A stretch of DNA of 15,926 bases from Casp-actino8 sp046091365. GTDB lineage: Bacteria; Actinomycetota; Acidimicrobiia; Acidimicrobiales; Ilumatobacteraceae. Each line of letters begins with the position of its first letter. Position 1 is the first letter of the stretch. Both the position numbers and the translations under genes were made by a program. Location: assembly GCA_046091365.1 (NCBI GenBank), contig JBJTBM010000004.1, forward strand, positions 1 to 15,926, in the 5' to 3' direction. Positions 1-6,833 of this stretch are shown here, in pieces. Below the pieces are notes generated by a model. It did not search any database. It was given only the letters and a program-made list of their open reading frames with translations, and was not told where the DNA came from.

Positions 1-584
1 GTCATCACGATGCGTCCCACGGTCCCGTTGCCCGTGTAGAAGATGTGGTCGTAGTGCTCGGCGAGCAGGGCAGTCGTCTCGGGAACGCCGCCCTCCACCA
101 ACGTGACGGCGGTGGTGTCCATGTAGTCGGGTACCAAGCGCGCCAAAACCGCCGAGGTGGCGGCCGACACCTCACTCGGCTTCATCACCACGGCGTTGCC
201 GGCGGCGATGGCTCCGGCGGCCGGCACCAGGAGCAACTGAACGGGGTAGTTCCACGGCGCGATGATGAGCACCACACCGAGCGGCTCGGGCACGAGCACC
301 GACTTGGCGGGCATGGTGACGAGCGGAGTGGGTACGCGCTGAGGCTTGTTCCACTTCTTCAGGTTCTTCAACATCAACTTGATCTCGCTCGTGACGAAGG
401 CGATGTCGGTGATGAAACCTTCGACACCCGGCTTTCCGAGGTCGGTCTTGAGTGCCGCCAGGAAATCGGCCTCGTTCTCCTCCAGCATGCGGATCATCTG
501 CTCGAGTTGGTGTTTACGCCAGGCCAGCGGACGAGTGTGGCCGGAGTTGTAGACGGAGCGAAGGGCGTCGGCGACGTTGGTCAT
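1..584 (-). CDS. Aldehyde dehydrogenase, class 3-like, N-terminal 194 residues (3' end outside window)
   Basis: This gene should oxidise an aldehyde to the carboxylic acid with NAD(P)+. Only the N-terminal part is present; the frame stays open to base 1. Visible family motifs are PWNYP at residues 110-114, with Asn112 as the oxyanion and coenzyme-site Asn, and GNAVVMKPSE at 129-138, with Lys135 of the coenzyme-binding KPSE. GNGTVG at 185-190 matches the Rossmann loop of class 3 enzymes. The catalytic Cys and general-base Glu would lie beyond the edge, since the family runs about 450-470 residues. The ATG was chosen because a TAGAAC hexamer sits 6 bases upstream, as at neighbouring genes, and the N-terminal helix starts there. 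It follows the alkyl sulfatase on the same strand after 76 bases, so a fatty aldehyde derived from an alkyl sulfate is a reasonable but unproven substrate. Confidence 0.9.
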   Translation of the reverse strand, partial: MTNVADALRSVYNSGHTRPLAWRKHQLEQMIRMLEENEADFLAALKTDLGKPGVEGFITDIAFVTSEIKLMLKNLKKWNKPQRVPTPLVTMPAKSVLVPEPLGVVLIIAPWNYPVQLLLVPAAGAIAAGNAVVMKPSEVSAATSAVLARLVPDYMDTTAVTLVEGGVPETTALLAEHYDHIFYTGNGTVGRIVM

Positions 585-596
585 GTCCACGTTCTA
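585..596 (-). promoter_or_regulatory. Putative leaderless-type -10 box for the aldehyde dehydrogenase
   Basis: On the minus strand TAGAAC (596-591) is followed by 6 bases and then the ATG. There is no Shine-Dalgarno sequence. The last base of the hexamer is C rather than the usual T, so this is the weakest member of the set. A 13-base inverted repeat begins 4 bases upstream of the hexamer. Confidence 0.4.
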
Positions 597-599
597 TCC

Positions 600-651
600 C
601 GTTCTCGGTCGCGCTGCGGACCGAAAACCGTCACATCGGCGACCGAGAACG
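600..651. repeat. Perfect 13-base inverted repeat: operator or terminator candidate
   Basis: CGTTCTCGGTCGC at 600-612 is matched exactly by its reverse complement at 639-651, with 26 bases between. It fills most of the 76-base gap between the end of the alkyl sulfatase gene (661) and the aldehyde dehydrogenase start (584). As RNA it would form a 13-pair stem that could end sulfatase transcription, but neither side has a T-run. The proximal arm sits just upstream of the aldehyde dehydrogenase -10 hexamer, so a paired operator for a dimeric repressor is equally possible. The palindrome is directly visible; the role is inferred. Confidence 0.6.
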
Positions 652-660
652 CTCGGAGGG

Positions 661-2574
661 TCAGGGTTCGACGATGGGGAAGCCGGGGGTGAAGGTGTCG
701 AGGTTGCCGAAGACGAGCAAGAGGGCCCCGGCATCCCCGTCGAACACCACGTTGCCGTTCGCGATCTCGTCCATGAACGTGGTCTGCTGGGTGAGGATGT
801 CGACCAGCAGGGACCTGGTGATCGTGATGCTGGCCACCGCAGACCCCTCGTGTCGGCCCGACACCGAGAACAGCGTCCGGTGCGACAGACCCAGCACCCA
901 CTTCTCATCGGGGGTGCCGGTCAGGTCGGGGAAGGTCCAGTTGATGCGCAGGTTCAGACCACCGACGTCCTCGCTCTTCAGGCGCAACGAGATGGTGTCG
1001 AAGATCTGCTCGACGGTCATGGCTACCAGGATTCCGCGGCCCCGGGCGGCACCTCCTCCGAGGTCTGGTGGTCCGAATCGCAACTCTCGTGCTCCCATCA
1101 AGTACGCGTTGCGGAACGTGGAGGATTCACTCTGGTATCCGAGCTGCTCGAGGATGTCGGCCTGCAACTCCCGCGCAGTTCGATTCGACGGATCGGCGAA
1201 CACCAAATGGTTCACCAATTCGGCACCCCAGCGATAGTCGCCGGCGTCGAAGGCGGCGCGTCCGGCGGCGAGCACGTTGTCGGCGCCGCCGGCCAACACC
1301 ACGTAGCGACGGCCGACCTCGGTGGGCGGCAACTTGTTCAGGTTGGCCGGGTTGCCGTCATACCAACTGAGGTATCGCTGGTACACGGCCTTGCTGTTGT
1401 GCACCAGGTCGCCGTAGAAGCCGTGCGTGTGCTCGTGGGCCAGGAAGTCGTCGGGCAGCCGCAGTTCCGCGGCGATCTCGGTGGCCACGTATCCCTTGTT
1501 CGCGAGGCGCATGGTCTGGTCGTGCGTCCACTTGTACAGGTCGCGCTGTAGTTCGAGGAACTCCCGCGCGTCGTCGCGTCCCCAGCGGGGCCAGTTGTGC
1601 GAGGTGAACAACACGTCGATGTCCGCACCGAACAGCTCGAGGGCCTCGTTGATGTACTTCGACCAGCGCAACGAGTTGCGCACCAATGCTCCGCGAATGG
1701 GGATGAGGTTGTGCATGGTGTGCGAGCAGTTCTCCGCCATGCACAACGCACCGAAACCCGGGAAGAAGAAGTTCATCTCGGCCGGCGCTTCGGTTTCCGG
1801 GGTCAGCTGGAACACGATACGCACTCCGTCGATCACCATCTCCTCGCCGGTGCGCATGATGTCGTGCGTGGGGGCGATGAGGGTGTTGGGGCCGACCGGA
1901 ATGGCGTTACCCAGACCGCAGTCCACGTGACCGCGGGGTCCGGGCGGAAGCAAGGGCCCGAACTGGTACAGGGCGCGGCGCCCCATGGCCGGTCCGGCGA
2001 TGATGTTCTCACCCACCACCTCGTGCAGGAAGCCAACCGGAGCGATCACCTGGCATCGTCCTGCGTCGACGTCGGTCTGCGTGGTGATTCCCAGAACCCC
2101 GCCGAAGTGATCGGCATGCGAGTGGGTGTAGATGACGGCCACCACCGGGCGGTGTCCGAGGTGTTCGGTGACGAGTTCGTATCCGGCGCGGGCGGTGGCC
2201 TCGACGGTGAGCGGGTCGACGACGATCCAACCGGTGTTGCCACGGATGAAGGTGATGTTCGAGATGTCGTAACCACGCACCTGCCACACACCGTCGGTGA
2301 CCTCGAACAGACCGTGATGGGCGTTCAGTTGGGCGTGGCGCCACAGGTTGGGATGCACCGTGTCGGGGGCGTCGTCGGTCAGGAAGGCGTAACGTCCGAT
2401 GTCGGAAACCCGTCGACCCTGGGGATCAGTGATGTTGGTGTCGGTGAGGGAAGCGACGTAGCCCCGACGCGCACGATCGAAGTCGGCGGGATCGAGAGCG
2501 GTGAGCGACGCGGCGTTTCGCGCGCGCGTGTGCTCCGATGCCGGCTTGGGCGAGGGGTCGGGAACGAGGACCAT
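661..2574 (-). CDS. Type III alkyl sulfatase (SdsA1/BDS1-like, metallo-beta-lactamase fold)
   Basis: This enzyme is predicted to hydrolyse primary or secondary alkyl sulfates (SDS-like surfactants) to alcohol and sulfate with a binuclear zinc centre. The 637-residue length fits the family. The metallo-beta-lactamase domain covers about residues 85-330. THSHADH supplies His151, His153, Asp155 and His156. Glu262 (in PETEAPAEM) and Glu281 (in AENCSHTMHNL) match conserved acidic ligands, and SHNWPRWG gives His326. A helical dimerisation domain follows, with HGFYGDLVHNS near 384-394 and YLSWYDGNPA at 401-410. The C-terminal part from about 518 is an SCP2-like lipid-binding domain. Unlike Pseudomonas SdsA1, which is secreted, the N-terminus is hydrophilic with no signal peptide, so the enzyme is probably cytosolic. 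The start fits a TACAGT box 6 bases upstream. The gene is divergent from an MFS transporter and upstream of an aldehyde dehydrogenase. Confidence 0.93.
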   Translation of the reverse strand: MVLVPDPSPKPASEHTRARNAASLTALDPADFDRARRGYVASLTDTNITDPQGRRVSDIGRYAFLTDDAPDTVHPNLWRHAQLNAHHGLFEVTDGVWQVRGYDISNITFIRGNTGWIVVDPLTVEATARAGYELVTEHLGHRPVVAVIYTHSHADHFGGVLGITTQTDVDAGRCQVIAPVGFLHEVVGENIIAGPAMGRRALYQFGPLLPPGPRGHVDCGLGNAIPVGPNTLIAPTHDIMRTGEEMVIDGVRIVFQLTPETEAPAEMNFFFPGFGALCMAENCSHTMHNLIPIRGALVRNSLRWSKYINEALELFGADIDVLFTSHNWPRWGRDDAREFLELQRDLYKWTHDQTMRLANKGYVATEIAAELRLPDDFLAHEHTHGFYGDLVHNSKAVYQRYLSWYDGNPANLNKLPPTEVGRRYVVLAGGADNVLAAGRAAFDAGDYRWGAELVNHLVFADPSNRTARELQADILEQLGYQSESSTFRNAYLMGARELRFGPPDLGGGAARGRGILVAMTVEQIFDTISLRLKSEDVGGLNLRINWTFPDLTGTPDEKWVLGLSHRTLFSVSGRHEGSAVASITITRSLLVDILTQQTTFMDEIANGNVVFDGDAGALLLVFGNLDTFTPGFPIVEP

Positions 2575-2586
2575 GGGGAAACTGTA
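2575..2586 (-). promoter_or_regulatory. Putative leaderless-type -10 box for the alkyl sulfatase
   Basis: On the minus strand TACAGT (2586-2581) is followed by 6 bases and the ATG at 2574. No Shine-Dalgarno sequence is present. The spacing would place the transcription start at or next to the A of the ATG. Confidence 0.55.
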
Positions 2587-2591
2587 GGTGC

Positions 2592-2601
2592 TGATGCGTC
2601 A
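2592..2601. promoter_or_regulatory. Imperfect palindrome between two divergent -10 boxes
   Basis: TGATGCGTCA is palindromic at four of its five base pairs. It lies midway between the -10 hexamers of the divergent alkyl sulfatase (2581-2586) and MFS transporter (2607-2612). A regulator bound here could control both genes. It is short enough to occur by chance. Confidence 0.2.
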
Positions 2602-2606
2602 TCGGG

Positions 2607-2618
2607 CAGACTGTCGTG
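2607..2618 (+). promoter_or_regulatory. Putative leaderless-type -10 box for the MFS transporter
   Basis: CAGACT (2607-2612) is followed by 6 bases and ATG 2619. The same eight bases, CAGACTGT, recur at 10207-10214 upstream of an acyl-CoA synthetase. This spacing favours ATG 2619 over the GTG at 2616. Confidence 0.45.
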
Positions 2619-3935
2619 ATGAGGGAACGAGACGGTCAGAAACATTCGAATCCCATGCTGGCCATCTTCTCGACGGTCTTCCTCGACATGCTCGGTTTCG
2701 GGATCCTGATTCCGGTCTACCCGTTGCTGATCAGTCCGAACTCACCTTTTCGCGTGACCCCGGAGTCGTGGTCGTTCACCGACGGATTGATCATGCTGGG
2801 TTGGTTGCAGGGCGTCTTCCCGCTCTTCATCTTCCTGGCCGCTCCGATCCTCGGCCAGTTGTCCGACCGCCACGGCCGGCGGCCGGTGCTCGCGTTCTCC
2901 ATCTTCGGCACCGCGGTCGGATACGCGATCTTCGCGATCGGCATCAGCACAGCCAACATCCCGTTGCTGTTCCTCGGACGCGCACTCGACGGGGCGACCG
3001 GCGGAAACCTCGCCGTGGCCCAGGCCGCCATCGGAGACATCAGCACCAACGAGAATCGTGCGAAGAACTTCGGCCTGTTGGGTGCGGCGTTCGGTTTGGG
3101 GTTCGTCATCGGCCCGTATGTCGGGGGTCGACTCAGTGGGTCGGGCAAGAGTTTCTACGGACTCTTCGACACTCCGTCCTGGTTCGGGGCCACCACACCG
3201 TTCTGGTTCGCCGCGATCCTGTCGTCGGTCAACTGCCTGCTCATCCTGACCGTCCTACCCGAGACGTTGAAGCAGAAGGTGACGAGCGGACGTGTACGGC
3301 TCGGTCAAGCGGTCTCGAACGTCGTCGCCGGCTTCCGTTCCTTACGACTGCGGGTGGTGTTGGGAACGACGTTCTTCTTCAATGCGGGTTTCACCTTCTT
3401 TACCACGTTCTTCGGCGTGTATCTACGCAACAATTTCGGTTTCGACGAGGGCAAGACCGGGGACTACTTCGCTCTGGTCGGCATCTTCATCGCCCTTTCC
3501 CAAGCGGTGCTGGTCGGACGGGTGGCCAGGCGCCTGAGTGACTGGAAGGTGCTCCGATTCAGTTGCTTCGGTACCGCCGCGATGATGTTCGTCTACTTCT
3601 TCGGACCGACGTCGACCACCGCGTTCATTTACCTCACCGTTCCGTTTTTCACGTTCTTCAACGGCCTCACGATAGCCAACACCACCAGCTTGGTCAGTCG
3701 ATCCGCCGAACCCGGTCGACAAGGCGAGGCCATGGGCATCTACAGCAGTGTCCAGAATCTCGCCCAGGTCCCGGCGTCGGTGTTGGTCGGCTACGTCACG
3801 TCGAGCATCACTTCGGCCACGCCGTTGGTGGTGTCGGGGATCTGCATCACCGTCGCCGGTCTGTTGTTCCTCGGATTCTTCCGTCCCACGTACGTTTCCG
3901 AGTCCCCGTCGACGGTCACGACCGCGGCACACTGA
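2619..3935 (+). CDS. MFS transporter, drug:H+ antiporter 1 (TetA-like) type
   Basis: This is a 438-residue inner-membrane carrier with about 12 hydrophobic segments, the normal size for the family. The first segment carries the TetA-like sequence FLDMLGFGILIPVYPLL. The loop after the second segment has the MFS signature GQLSDRHGRRP at about residues 79-89. A third conserved stretch, RALDGATGGNLAVAQAAIGD, is typical of multidrug and tetracycline-type exporters. Substrate cannot be read from sequence, so drug resistance should not be assumed. The neighbouring alkyl sulfatase, transcribed divergently 44 bases away, suggests a surfactant, a product of its hydrolysis, or an organic acid. A TIM-barrel isomerase gene begins 3 bases after the stop, so the two probably share a transcript. 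GTG at 2616 is an alternative start that adds one residue. Confidence 0.88.
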   Translation: MRERDGQKHSNPMLAIFSTVFLDMLGFGILIPVYPLLISPNSPFRVTPESWSFTDGLIMLGWLQGVFPLFIFLAAPILGQLSDRHGRRPVLAFSIFGTAVGYAIFAIGISTANIPLLFLGRALDGATGGNLAVAQAAIGDISTNENRAKNFGLLGAAFGLGFVIGPYVGGRLSGSGKSFYGLFDTPSWFGATTPFWFAAILSSVNCLLILTVLPETLKQKVTSGRVRLGQAVSNVVAGFRSLRLRVVLGTTFFFNAGFTFFTTFFGVYLRNNFGFDEGKTGDYFALVGIFIALSQAVLVGRVARRLSDWKVLRFSCFGTAAMMFVYFFGPTSTTAFIYLTVPFFTFFNGLTIANTTSLVSRSAEPGRQGEAMGIYSSVQNLAQVPASVLVGYVTSSITSATPLVVSGICITVAGLLFLGFFRPTYVSESPSTVTTAAH

Positions 3936-3938
3936 CGA

Positions 3939-4721
3939 ATGATGACCACCGCACGACTGTTGTCCATCTCCGCGGGAGTGCACCCCGAACTCGAACCCGC
4001 CGAGATGGTGTCGACGGCCGCGCGGGCCGGTTGGGCGGCCTGCGGCATCTGGTTCGATGGCGACACGTGGACGGATCGCACGACCGACGAGGTCCGGCGT
4101 CGTCTCGGTGACACCGGATTGGTCGCGCTCGATGTCGAACCGATCATCCCCGCCGATGGCGCCGTGGATCACGCCGAGAGGTTGATCGAAGCCGCTGCCC
4201 AACTCGGGGCGCGTTTCGTCCTGTTCACCAGCCGACTGAAGGATCACGTCGCCACGGCCGATCGGTACGCCGAGGCGTGTGCCATGGCCGAACCGCACGG
4301 CATGACGGTGGTGTGCGAGTTTCTGCCCATCTTCCCTCTGTCGACGATCGACATCGCCACCCGGATCGTGGCTGGTGTCCGTTCGTCGAACACCGGCATC
4401 CTCGTCGACAACCTCCATCTGTCGCGCTCGGGAGGTTCGGTCACCGACGTGAGACGACTCGGATCCGCGAAATTCCCGTACCTGCAGATCGCCGATGCGC
4501 CGGGTGAACGCCCGGTCGACCCGGGCGCGTTGTTCGACGAGGCGCTCAACGGACGATTGTTGCCCGGCGAGGGTGATCTACCGATCGCCGATCTGCTCGA
4601 CGCCGTGCCCGACGTGGCGTTGTCGTTCGAGGTCCGCTCACGTTTCTTGCGCGAGGCGTACCGCGATCCGGTGGAGCGAGCCCGGGTCGTGTTGGAAGCC
4701 GCCCGTCGGACCTGCGCCTAG
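3939..4721 (+). CDS. Sugar phosphate isomerase/epimerase-like TIM-barrel protein
   Basis: This 260-residue protein has the xylose isomerase-like (AP endonuclease 2) TIM-barrel fold, in which a metal ion drives isomerisation, epimerisation or dehydration of sugars and cyclitols. Candidate metal ligands follow the family order: Glu127 (VVCEF), Asp157 (ILVDNLH) and Glu231 (LSFEV). The position usually held by His appears as Gln183 in YLQIADAP, a variant I associate with one subgroup whose substrate is unknown to me. LLPGEGDLP at 207-215 matches the conserved PGEG loop. The start is 3 bases after the MFS stop; a second ATG directly follows the first (3942), so the exact start is uncertain. No Shine-Dalgarno sequence precedes it, which suggests coupling to the transporter. 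Physiological role is unassigned. Confidence 0.82.
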   Translation: MMTTARLLSISAGVHPELEPAEMVSTAARAGWAACGIWFDGDTWTDRTTDEVRRRLGDTGLVALDVEPIIPADGAVDHAERLIEAAAQLGARFVLFTSRLKDHVATADRYAEACAMAEPHGMTVVCEFLPIFPLSTIDIATRIVAGVRSSNTGILVDNLHLSRSGGSVTDVRRLGSAKFPYLQIADAPGERPVDPGALFDEALNGRLLPGEGDLPIADLLDAVPDVALSFEVRSRFLREAYRDPVERARVVLEAARRTCA

Positions 4722-4728
4722 CGGAACG

Positions 4729-5160
4729 TCAACGTGCAGTGAAGTACTCGTCGAGGGCGAACTCGGTGGGCTGATCGAAGAAGGATCGAACCGAGACGAT
4801 GAGTCCGGCCGCGTCGACCGTGAAGATCTCGATGCCGCGCACCTGCACGATCTTCTCACCGAGGTGGCCCTCGTTGTGCATGACGACCGCGGCCTCGGCG
4901 CCGGCCTCGACGACGTGTTGCGGTCGCAGGTACCAGCGACGTCCGGGTCGGAACGAGCGGTCCCACGAGTTGTGAACGGCATCCAACCCGTGCTTGGGGG
5001 GCGCGCCGACGGGGTCCTCGAAGACCACCGTGGGGGAGAAGAGGCTGACCCACCTCGCACGGTCCATGTTGTTCCAGCATTCCACGTGACGTTCCACGGC
5101 GCGACGAGCCATCCCCACCGCCTCGTTGTACACCACTTGCCGCTTCGGTGGCGCACCCAC
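4729..5160 (-). CDS. NTF2/SnoaL-fold small protein
   Basis: This 143-residue protein has the cone-shaped NTF2-like fold. Features are an N-terminal helix with HVECWNNMD (residues 24-32), then LFSPTVVFEDPVG at 40-52, and a late RSFFDQPTEF. The fold serves ketosteroid isomerases, polyketide cyclases, dehydratases and non-catalytic binders. PTVVFEDPVG is the stretch where SnoaL-like members place an active-site acid, but no function can be assigned. No signal peptide is present. The GTG at 5160 is the longest start. ATG 5112 (residue 17) is a realistic alternative, because neither has a good ribosome site. The gene is convergent with the isomerase (7-base gap) and divergent from the lipoprotein hydrolase. 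Confidence 0.75.
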   Translation of the reverse strand: MGAPPKRQVVYNEAVGMARRAVERHVECWNNMDRARWVSLFSPTVVFEDPVGAPPKHGLDAVHNSWDRSFRPGRRWYLRPQHVVEAGAEAAVVMHNEGHLGEKIVQVRGIEIFTVDAAGLIVSVRSFFDQPTEFALDEYFTAR

Positions 5161-5173
5161 CCCGATTCGCCGC

Positions 5174-5198
5174 TACCTTTCTGGAGACACCAAAGGAG
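5174..5198 (+). promoter_or_regulatory. -10 box and strong Shine-Dalgarno of the lipoprotein hydrolase
   Basis: TACCTT (5174-5179) is a good -10 hexamer. AAAGGAG (5192-5198) lies 5 bases before ATG 5204. This fixes the start against an in-frame ATG at 5126 and shows a gene with a short leader, in contrast to its leaderless-looking neighbours. Confidence 0.6.
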
Positions 5199-5203
5199 TT
5201 CCC

Positions 5204-6817
5204 ATGCGTCGTTGTGCCCTCGTCGTCGTTGCCGTGGTCGGTCTGGTCGCTTGTTCGGGTGACGACTCGTCGTCCGAGCAGTCGACACCCGATGTTCCCG
5301 CGACCGAAGTCCCCACGACCGAGGCACCGCCGGTCACTGAGGCTCCCTTCGTCATCGTGCCCCCGAGCGCCGATGGTGTGGGAGAGACGGTGGTCGAGGG
5401 TCCGGTCACCGGAGGGGCGGGTGCCGTGGTGTTCGGTACCTCGACGTTCGACGGATCCGCGTTCGGCTACGTCGAGGAGGAGTACTTCATTTCCGGCACG
5501 GCGACCAGCTACACCTCGGCCACGCCGTTGTCGGAGGACGGTGTGTGGGACGTGACCCCCAAGGACACCGCCGACTACAAGACCCGCATTCTCGTGCGTC
5601 GCCCCGCCGACGCGACGGCTTTCGGTGGCACGGTGTACGTGGAATGGTTGAACGTGACCGCCGGACTCGACACCGGACCGACCTGGTCGCTGTCGTGGAT
5701 CGACATGATCCGTCAGGGTGCCGTGTGGGTGGGGGTGTCGACCCAGCGCGTGGGCGTCGAGGGCGGGGGCAACCCGATGGGAGAGTTCCGGGCCCTGAAG
5801 AAAGCCGATCCCGAGCGTTACGGATCGTTGAATCACCCCAGCGACAACTACAGCTACGACATCTTCAGTCAGGCCGGTGCCACGGTGTGGCGTCAGGCCG
5901 ACACGATCCTTGGTGGGTTGCAACCCGAGGTCGTCATCGCCGCAGGCGAGTCGCAGTCCGGCTTCCGCATGGCGTCGTACCTCGACGCGCTCGCTCCGAT
6001 GCACGACGTGTACAACGGCTATCTCGTCCACAGTCGTGGTGCACGGGCGGCGAACCTGTACTGCGCGACGAACTGCGCGGATCCGGGTGATCCGAGTGAC
6101 GTGAAGACGCCGCAGATCGTGCGTATCCGCGAGGATCTGACGCGTCCGGTCCTGAACTTCGTCACCGAGACCGACGTGGTGGGAACCGCTCTCGGCTACC
6201 GACGGGCCGAGCAGCCCGACACCGAGGTGTTCCGGAACTGGGAGGTGGCCGGCACCGCCCACGGTGACGCCTACAGCTTGGGAATCAACGACGGTGAGAA
6301 GGGTGACGGCCAGGCGGACGTCGATCTCTTCGAAGCCCAGTTCGGTGCGCCGACATCGGTGTACATGGGGATCATCGAGTGTTCGAAGCCGATTAACGCC
6401 GGACCTCACACCTACGTTCTGCGGGCCGCCATTCGTGCTCTCGACGGATGGATCCGCACCGGCGTCGCTCCGGCCAGCATGCCGAAGTTGCAGAACAACG
6501 CCGACATATCCGGCTACGACGTGGACGGCAACGGTGTTGCCCTCGGTGGTATTCGTACGCCGTATGTCGATGTGCCGCTGGCGGTGTTGTCCGGTTACGG
6601 CCAAGAGGGCGGTGGTGGATTTTGCGGATTGTTCGGCACTACCACCTCGTTCACCACGGACCAACTCGACGCGCTGTACCCGACCGCCGATGATTTCGTC
6701 GCCCGTTGGAACGCGGCCACCGACGCTGCGGTTGCCAGCGGTGCGATCCTCGAGATCGATGCTGAGGCCATCAAGTCCGCCGGGGCCGACTACGGAGCCA
6801 TGCGCGCCTCGATGTGA
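5204..6817 (+). CDS. Secreted lipoprotein, alpha/beta-hydrolase-domain family
   Basis: This is a 537-residue exported hydrolase. The N-terminus is a lipoprotein signal (MRR, a hydrophobic run, then LVAC), so Cys17 should be lipidated and the protein anchored outside the membrane. A Thr/Pro/Glu-rich linker spans about residues 25-50. The catalytic domain has the nucleophile elbow GESQSG with Ser250, a likely acid Asp324 in TETDVVG, and His353 in AGTAHGD, which together make a Ser-Asp-His triad. Its large size and the VYVEWLNVTAG stretch match the alpha/beta-hydrolase-domain family often found in actinobacteria and proteobacteria; the substrate is probably an ester but is not known. Cysteines at NLYCATNCADP may pair as a disulfide. 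The start is set by a strong Shine-Dalgarno sequence. An O-acyltransferase follows after 16 bases on the same strand, so surface ester chemistry is a plausible shared theme. Confidence 0.85.
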   Translation: MRRCALVVVAVVGLVACSGDDSSSEQSTPDVPATEVPTTEAPPVTEAPFVIVPPSADGVGETVVEGPVTGGAGAVVFGTSTFDGSAFGYVEEEYFISGTATSYTSATPLSEDGVWDVTPKDTADYKTRILVRRPADATAFGGTVYVEWLNVTAGLDTGPTWSLSWIDMIRQGAVWVGVSTQRVGVEGGGNPMGEFRALKKADPERYGSLNHPSDNYSYDIFSQAGATVWRQADTILGGLQPEVVIAAGESQSGFRMASYLDALAPMHDVYNGYLVHSRGARAANLYCATNCADPGDPSDVKTPQIVRIREDLTRPVLNFVTETDVVGTALGYRRAEQPDTEVFRNWEVAGTAHGDAYSLGINDGEKGDGQADVDLFEAQFGAPTSVYMGIIECSKPINAGPHTYVLRAAIRALDGWIRTGVAPASMPKLQNNADISGYDVDGNGVALGGIRTPYVDVPLAVLSGYGQEGGGGFCGLFGTTTSFTTDQLDALYPTADDFVARWNAATDAAVASGAILEIDAEAIKSAGADYGAMRASM

Positions 6818-6821
6818 GCAT

Positions 6822-6833
6822 TAGCGTGATGCC
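6822..6833 (+). promoter_or_regulatory. Putative leaderless-type -10 box for the O-acyltransferase
   Basis: TAGCGT (6822-6827) is followed by 6 bases and GTG 6834. It starts 4 bases after the hydrolase stop codon. There is no Shine-Dalgarno sequence, so the acyltransferase may have its own start of transcription as well as read-through. Confidence 0.45.

Noticed and set aside
577..2619. Two long plus-strand open frames opposite the alkyl sulfatase (577-1551 and 1597-2619)
   Set aside because: Both are antisense shadows of a 637-residue enzyme with complete motifs, and neither resembles a known family.
2619..3935. Calling the MFS protein a tetracycline-resistance pump
   Set aside because: The TetA-like motifs are shared by many drug:H+ antiporter family carriers with other substrates, and the gene context is catabolic.
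5126..5203. N-terminal extension of the lipoprotein hydrolase to ATG 5126
   Set aside because: It would bury the signal peptide and lipobox behind 26 hydrophilic residues, and the AAAGGAG ribosome site points to ATG 5204.
4856..6664. A 602-codon open frame on the minus strand, opposite the lipoprotein hydrolase
   Set aside because: It is rich in Arg, Gly, His and Val with no domain motifs, and overlaps both the NTF2-fold gene and a well-supported hydrolase. This is typical of antisense frames in high-GC DNA.
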